Shown: piece after piece, positions 7,833-10,657 of the stretch
How positions within the stretch are numbered: position 1 is the first letter of the stretch
How the letters are laid out: each line of letters opens with the position of its first letter
Assembly (NCBI GenBank): GCA_964410665.1
Contig: CAYPIE010000146.1
Span: 1-10,657 of the forward strand
From: CAYPIE01 sp964410665
GTDB taxonomy: Bacteria; Planctomycetota; Planctomycetia; Gemmatales; Gemmataceae
Length of the DNA: 10,657 bases
Direction: 5' to 3'
Translations under genes and position numbers: made by a program
Notes under the pieces: model-generated
Told to the model about the DNA's origin: nothing
Seen by the model: only the letters and a program-made list of their open reading frames with translations
Database searches by the model: none

Positions 7833-7944
7833 AGGAAAATCCTCTCTCGGGATCGATGGCATGGAAGAGAAGTTCGTCAGCGAGAGGAACCCACTGCAGC
7901 GAGGAAGAACCGAGTGCCGAAAAGCACAGAAGAGATGCTGGCAC
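7645..7944 (-). other. Upstream overlapping reading frame of pnp with a strong Shine-Dalgarno
   Basis: A near-perfect anti-16S match, AAGGAGGT (7949-7956, minus strand), lies four bases before a GTG at 7944-7942. The reading frame runs 99 codons. About 37 lie in the rpsO-pnp spacer; it then passes over the pnp ribosome binding site and start and continues out of frame inside pnp to a TGA at 7645-7647. The peptide (starting MPASLLCFSALG) has no recognised family, and inside pnp it is the ordinary shadow of that gene. It is more likely a regulatory translated leader than a functional protein. The strength of the ribosome binding site is seen directly; translation is inference. Confidence 0.35.
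7840..7848 (-). promoter_or_regulatory. Ribosome binding site deciding the pnp GTG start
   Basis: GAGAGAGGA on the minus strand ends seven bases before the GTG at 7832-7830. The competing in-frame ATG at 7862-7860 is preceded by the pyrimidine-rich CTTCTCTTCC, with no Shine-Dalgarno match. This supports GTG as the pnp start. Confidence 0.7.
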
Positions 7945-7988
7945 CGCGACCTCCTTGGAGAGCCATCCTACCTACCATGGTGCCGCCC

Positions 7989-8008
7989 CGAAGGCACACA
8001 CGCCTTCG
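7989..8008 (-). promoter_or_regulatory. Hairpin in the rpsO-pnp spacer
   Basis: A perfect seven-base stem, CGAAGGC/GCCTTCG, with a six-base loop can form in the minus-strand RNA between rpsO and pnp. No T-run follows on the minus strand, so it is a poor intrinsic terminator. It could be a processing or autoregulatory structure like the leader stem-loops cut by RNase III in enterobacterial pnp; this is an analogy, not a demonstrated function. Confidence 0.4.
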
Positions 8009-8027
8009 CGCAGGTAACCGACGAAGC

Positions 8028-8043
8028 GTGGCCCAGCGGCCAC
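8028..8043 (-). promoter_or_regulatory. Hairpin just after the rpsO stop
   Basis: GTGGCC and GGCCAC form a perfect six-base stem with a four-base loop beginning four bases after the rpsO stop codon. The sequence after it is GC-rich without a T-run, so readthrough into pnp is expected. It may protect the rpsO 3' end or attenuate transcription. Confidence 0.4.
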
Positions 8044-8047
8044 CTTC

Positions 8048-8317
8048 TCACTTGCGCAGACCGAGTCGTCCAATCAACATCAGGTAGCGGTTGCGATCGG
8101 TTCGCCGCAAATAGTTCAGCAGACCCGACCGCTTGTTGACCATCTTCAACAACCCACGCCGACTGGCATGATCCTTCTTGTGCACCCGCATGTGCTCGGT
8201 CAACTCGTTGATCCGAGCCGTCAACAACGCGATCTGCACCTCCGGCGAGCCGGTATCATCCTCCGAACGCCGAAAGTCTTCAATCAACGTCGTCTTGCGC
8301 TCCTTCGTGACTGCCAT
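8048..8317 (-). CDS. rpsO: 30S ribosomal protein S15
   Basis: The 89-residue protein has the typical length of S15, a primary 16S rRNA-binding protein that helps organise the platform of the small subunit and contacts the large subunit. Family signatures are GSPEVQIALLTARINELTEHM, recognised over residues about 23-43, the conserved HKKDHASRRGL and the end motif LLNYLRRTD. The chosen ATG at 8317-8315 follows GAGGA with five bases between. A longer frame opening with GTG at 8329 would place that binding site inside the gene and is rejected. The gene precedes pnp on the same strand, as in very many bacteria. The upstream leader carries a purine-rich triple repeat and may hold S15 feedback control, which is known for several phyla with differing RNA structures. 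Confidence 0.97.
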   Translation of the reverse strand: MAVTKERKTTLIEDFRRSEDDTGSPEVQIALLTARINELTEHMRVHKKDHASRRGLLKMVNKRSGLLNYLRRTDRNRYLMLIGRLGLRK

Positions 8318-8360
8318 CGGGTTCCTCACTCGCCTCTGCTTCCCCAGTTACCTAAGCTCT

Positions 8361-8390
8361 TCTCTTCAATTCTCTTTAATTCTCTTTAAT
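8361..8390 (-). repeat. Three 10-base purine-rich tandem repeats in the rpsO leader
   Basis: Read on the minus strand there are three adjacent ten-base units: ATTAAAGAGA, ATTAAAGAGA, ATTGAAGAGA. They occupy exactly 30 bases within the presumed rpsO 5' leader, about 45 to 75 bases before the start codon. The unit is all purine except for its two T residues and matches the DNA helical turn. Possible roles are an unstructured leader segment or binding sites for a protein. Confidence 0.75.
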
Positions 8391-8442
8391 GCTTGAGCAC
8401 ACTTCTAGCATTCTTAAACAAAATTCTTGACGCGGCATGGAT

Positions 8443-8466
8443 CCACAATCGTGTTCACAACTGTGG
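8443..8466. promoter_or_regulatory. Imperfect 24-base palindrome
   Basis: The outer arms are CCACA and TGTGG, and nine of twelve symmetric positions pair. It lies in the presumed rpsO leader. It could be an operator or an RNA stem; the evidence is only the symmetry. Confidence 0.25.
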
Positions 8467-8517
8467 CGGGTTTGCTGCCTGCCTTCGCATTTAGATGTCC
8501 ATCCGCCTATCGTTCAT

Positions 8518-8546
8518 GTTCTATTTTCTTAAAATCATTCTATCAA
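8518..8546 (-). promoter_or_regulatory. Probable sigma-70-type promoter of rpsO
   Basis: On the minus strand a -35 box TTGATA (8546-8541, five of six consensus bases) is followed after exactly 17 bases by a -10 box TAGAAC (8523-8518, four of six). Transcription would start near 8511 and give rpsO a leader of about 195 bases. The -35 box is formed by the last unit of the 14-base repeat, and the AT-rich repeat upstream could act like an UP element. Confidence 0.5.
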
Positions 8547-8592
8547 TACTATTCTATCAATATCATTCTATCAATACCATTCGATGTACTTC
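8537..8592. repeat. Three 14-base tandem repeats plus a degenerate fourth
   Basis: Units ATTCTATCAATACT (8537-8550), ATTCTATCAATATC (8551-8564) and ATTCTATCAATACC (8565-8578) differ only in their last three bases; a fourth, starting ATTCGATGTAC, has diverged. Each unit, read on the minus strand, contains TTGATA and TAGAAT, which resemble -35 and -10 boxes. The array lies immediately upstream of, and overlaps, the proposed rpsO promoter. Confidence 0.85.
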
Positions 8593-8687
8593 ATTTCGCA
8601 ACACCGAAGATTGCCTGGCTCAACCGAATGTTGCTGGGCGAGAGCCTCGGCATTCCCCACTCCTCATCTCCAGGGCGGCCTTGTCCC

Positions 8688-8713
8688 AGGTTGACCTCAT
8701 CCCAGGTCAGCCT
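8688..8713. promoter_or_regulatory. Ten-base-pair hairpin
   Basis: AGGTTGACCT and AGGTCAGCCT pair over ten bases, with one G-U pair on the plus-strand RNA, around a six-base loop CATCCC. No T-run follows on either strand, so it is not a standard terminator. The two arms are also near-copies of each other, which could suit a dimeric DNA-binding protein. Which transcript carries it is unknown. Confidence 0.4.
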
Positions 8714-8771
8714 AAGTTGGCGAGCAGGGGAAGAATGCTGATCGATAATCAAAGGTGTCAATAGCAATTCA

Positions 8772-8794
8772 CCATAGATCCTAGCAGTCTATGG
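8772..8794. promoter_or_regulatory. Perfect seven-base hairpin
   Basis: CCATAGA and TCTATGG pair perfectly around a nine-base loop. It lies about 190 bases upstream of the HEAT-like membrane protein start. No T-run adjoins it. Function is unknown; an operator or leader structure is possible. Confidence 0.35.
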
Positions 8795-8897
8795 AGGCAT
8801 TGCAAGAGCAGTTCCCTGGCAACCCCGGTCACGATGCAGCCAAGGCTTGACCGAGCAGATCCTCACCCTCCCTGGACTAACCCCGGCCGATTTTGAT

Positions 8898-8926
8898 TTG
8901 ACCAGGCCGAATCGACATTTTAGGCT
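8898..8926 (+). promoter_or_regulatory. Candidate promoter of the HEAT-like membrane protein gene
   Basis: TTGACC (8898-8903) matches five of six -35 bases and is followed, after 17 bases, by TAGGCT (8921-8926), only a three-of-six match to the -10 box. The start codon lies about 55 bases downstream. The spacing is ideal but the -10 is weak. Confidence 0.3.
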
Positions 8927-8981
8927 AATCGGGAACTTATATTGCGCTCCTAGCGTCTCCTTCTGATCGCGGTGCAAACGC

Positions 8982-10511
8982 TTGGCCACCACGACCATTG
9001 TTTCACCAAGTCGAACTCCCGTACAGCGACTTGGTCGTTCTGGACGTCGCCATACTTCCTTGTCGCGACTGCTTGAGCTGGCCTTGCTCACGCTCCCTGT
9101 CGTGTTGCTTGGTCTGGCTGCCTTACGCATCTCCCATGCCAATACCCGGCTGTGGTTGGTGCTGGGCGGAGCCATCGAGCTGATTGCAGTCCTATGGTGG
9201 ACGTATGGCAGCCCCCTCGGCTATCGCTCGGCCATCTTCCCGGTGGGGATCTTTTCCCTCCTCGCCGCCATCTGGTTCTGGAAATGTCCCGATCAAAGCG
9301 ATTGGTTCATCTCTTTTGCCATGTCGCTGCTGCTGTTGGGACCGCTCCTGATGCTGGGAGTGGAGTTTGCCTTACATGCCGGTCTCCCCAATCTCCGCCA
9401 AGCCCATCGGCTTATCCGACGCTTACGGCGGCGCCGTGATTGGCCCAAAGCCCTCTCCGAGATTCGCTTCCTGCCGGAAGTGCGCCTGCTCCGCGAGGCG
9501 GTCCGCCAGGATGCCCTTCCAGTCTGGTCCTTGTTAAATCATCCGCATCTCACCATGCGGATCGCCGGTTTGGCGGCCCTGGAGTTTCGTCCTTATTGGC
9601 ATCCCAATCAGGCCGAATGGCTCATGCGTTTCCTACAACCCACCCATGAACCGGCCATGCGGGCCGCCACCATTCGCGCACTCGGCGATATCGACGATCC
9701 CTACCTGCTCGATACCTTTGAGCTGTGCTTGCGCGATCCTGTCCACGAGGTCCGTCAAGCCACGGCCGAGGTCTTGCTTACCCGCTCCGAACATTTATGG
9801 CCACGCTTTCGTCAAGCCTTACATGGAGTGCTCTCCGATCCGCGCTTTCGAAAAGATGGACCCCTCAATGAGGAGCTGCCCACCTTACTACCCAGCCACG
9901 CCGTCAACGACTTGTTGGGCTGGGCGGGCGAATCAGGCCCAATCGCCGCTCGAGCAACCATGACCCTGATTACCCACTTTCGCCGCATGCTTCAAGAGAA
10001 CCCGAGCCGCGAGGTGATTGATCGACTCAGCCAGTCGATGCTCAATCCCAAGTTCCCAGCGATCCTACGTGTCGAACTTGCCCATCTATTACGTGAAGAA
10101 GAAAAACTTGACTTTGAATTGACCAAGCAATTGCTTGGCCCCAATCATCCCAGCGGGCTCCGCCTGCTGGCTGCCGAAGCTCTCCTCCTCGAGAATCCCC
10201 GGCAGCTGGACGCCATTGAGGTTTTGAAAGAAATCGCCCGCCAGCCCAATCGCGAGCTGGCCCTGACCACCGCCTCGATTGTGCAACGCTGCTTGCGAAT
10301 TGATCTGGGCTTGCCTTGGGGCCAGCCACTACCCTCGCCGCACAGCCGCCAGGCTGCCGAAGTTACCCGCCGCGTGATGGCCTGGGCCATGCAAATGCCC
10401 ATGTCAACCGGATCACATGCTTCGCTTTCCTCCGATCCTGCCCTGGCCATTGAGGTGCCTCCACCACCGCCGCCGACCGATCGTTCCAATCCCCTGGGCT
10501 GGGACTTCTGA
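8982..10511 (+). CDS. Four-helix membrane protein with HEAT-like cytoplasmic domain, function unknown
   Basis: This 509-residue protein is not recognised as a named family. A basic N-terminus (Arg11, 16, 19, 22, 23) precedes four hydrophobic segments at about 30-50, 57-76, 84-100 and 108-132. A strongly basic stretch, RRLRRRRDW, follows at about 146-154. Even helix number and positive charge at both ends suggest that both termini are cytoplasmic. The rest is helical, with HEAT-like text such as HPHLTMRIAGLAALEF (188-203), EPAMRAATIRALGDI (223-237) and DPVHEVRQATAEVLL (252-266), and more at about 360-440. It ends with a Pro-rich run (492-498). HEAT arrays usually bind proteins, so a membrane-tethered scaffold is plausible. 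The start is TTG at 8982, because an in-frame TGA lies at 8964 and no ATG or GTG occurs before the first helix; there is no clear ribosome binding site. A TTG at codon 27 is an alternative. Confidence 0.75.
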   Translation: MATTTIVSPSRTPVQRLGRSGRRHTSLSRLLELALLTLPVVLLGLAALRISHANTRLWLVLGGAIELIAVLWWTYGSPLGYRSAIFPVGIFSLLAAIWFWKCPDQSDWFISFAMSLLLLGPLLMLGVEFALHAGLPNLRQAHRLIRRLRRRRDWPKALSEIRFLPEVRLLREAVRQDALPVWSLLNHPHLTMRIAGLAALEFRPYWHPNQAEWLMRFLQPTHEPAMRAATIRALGDIDDPYLLDTFELCLRDPVHEVRQATAEVLLTRSEHLWPRFRQALHGVLSDPRFRKDGPLNEELPTLLPSHAVNDLLGWAGESGPIAARATMTLITHFRRMLQENPSREVIDRLSQSMLNPKFPAILRVELAHLLREEEKLDFELTKQLLGPNHPSGLRLLAAEALLLENPRQLDAIEVLKEIARQPNRELALTTASIVQRCLRIDLGLPWGQPLPSPHSRQAAEVTRRVMAWAMQMPMSTGSHASLSSDPALAIEVPPPPPPTDRSNPLGWDF

Positions 10512-10539
10512 TCTCCCCACCGGTCAAGCGCCACACAGC

Positions 10540-10566
10540 CTGGCTCGGCTCGCACGAGCGGGCCAG
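10540..10566 (+). promoter_or_regulatory. Interrupted stem-loop downstream of the HEAT-like gene
   Basis: CTGGC/GCCAG (outer) and GCTC/GAGC (inner) can form a stem with an internal bulge and a GCAC loop, starting about 28 bases after the stop codon. The next bases (ACCCCAATGG) hold no T-run, so it is at best an atypical terminator or a 3'-end protecting structure. Confidence 0.3.
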
Positions 10567-10657
10567 ACCCCAATGGTGTTCGGCACGATGATTGCTGGTG
10601 GTTCTTCTCCACGCATCGGAGCGGCCACGCAGGGTTGCCGGCTGGGTGGCACGCTCG

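Larger units (their letters stand above)
8318..8981. other. Long non-coding gap between rpsO and the HEAT-like membrane protein gene
   Basis: No convincing gene was found in these 664 bases. Short frames at 8427-8741 (plus) and 8789-9175 (minus) have no ribosome binding site I can see and no recognisable motif. The part near rpsO (8340-8600) is distinctly AT-rich compared with its surroundings and holds two short tandem repeats and the probable rpsO promoter. The part near the next gene (8600-8981) is GC-richer and holds two strong hairpins and a weak promoter candidate. Sites are listed separately. Confidence 0.7.

Noticed and set aside
8048..8329. Longer S15 beginning at GTG 8329
   Set aside because: The Shine-Dalgarno GAGGA lies inside those four extra codons and the internal ATG yields the standard 89-residue length.
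8427..8741. 104-residue plus-strand frame in the rpsO-upstream gap
   Set aside because: It overlaps the 14-base repeats and the proposed rpsO promoter, has no recognisable motif and no ribosome binding site.
8789..9175. 128-residue minus-strand frame overlapping the start of the HEAT-like gene
   Set aside because: It starts inside the opposing gene, has low-complexity Ser/Arg content, and no ribosome binding site or family signature.
10145..10612. 155-residue minus-strand frame opposite the HEAT-like gene 3' end
   Set aside because: Mostly a shadow of the plus-strand gene; the Gly run is the complement of the Pro-rich tail.
10573..10657. Plus-strand ATG frame open to the right edge
   Set aside because: Only 28 codons are visible, there is no ribosome binding site and no recognisable sequence; several frames are open here by chance.

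Overview
The window reads as a chromosomal segment of a fairly GC-rich bacterium, most likely a member of the Planctomycetota. This is an inference from gene content and style: a secreted glycoside hydrolase family 2 enzyme carrying extra beta-sandwich domains, a secreted YtcJ-type amidohydrolase, a membrane protein with HEAT-like repeats, long non-coding gaps, and non-ATG starts (GTG for pnp, TTG for the HEAT protein). No mobile element, tRNA, rRNA or CRISPR array was recognised.

Layout from left to right. Positions 1-247 hold a degenerate array of about nine copies of a roughly 20-base core at 19-30-base spacing. It is probably cut by the window edge. It lies just past the stop of a minus-strand GH2 enzyme (248-2935). 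A 126-base divergent gap with several short inverted repeats separates GH2 from a plus-strand exported amidohydrolase (3062-4765). That gene ends tail-to-tail with a small soluble sensor histidine kinase (4762-5481, minus), the two stop codons overlapping. Upstream of the kinase on the same strand are pnp (polynucleotide phosphorylase, 5553-7832) and rpsO (ribosomal protein S15, 8048-8317), so rpsO-pnp-kinase may be one transcription unit. A gap of about 660 bases follows (8318-8981). It holds a 10-base triple repeat, a 14-base triple repeat that overlaps a credible promoter for rpsO, and two strong hairpins. The last gene (8982-10511, plus) encodes a four-helix membrane protein with a HEAT-like cytoplasmic part. 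About 146 bases without a confident gene end the window.

Functional links: rpsO and pnp form the widely conserved translation/RNA-decay pair. Their 215-base spacer carries two perfect-stem hairpins and a strong Shine-Dalgarno/GTG pair that would drive an out-of-frame overlapping reading frame, which suggests post-transcriptional control of pnp. PNPase ends in a long repetitive Gly/Arg/Glu/Ser tail. GH2 and the amidohydrolase are both predicted to be exported and are divergently transcribed, so a shared control region is possible, but no common pathway can be read from the sequence. No frankly new defence or mobile system was found. The most unusual items are the repeat array at the left edge, the duplicated bookend domain of the GH2 enzyme, the pnp upstream reading frame, the PNPase tail, and the repeat-embedded rpsO promoter.
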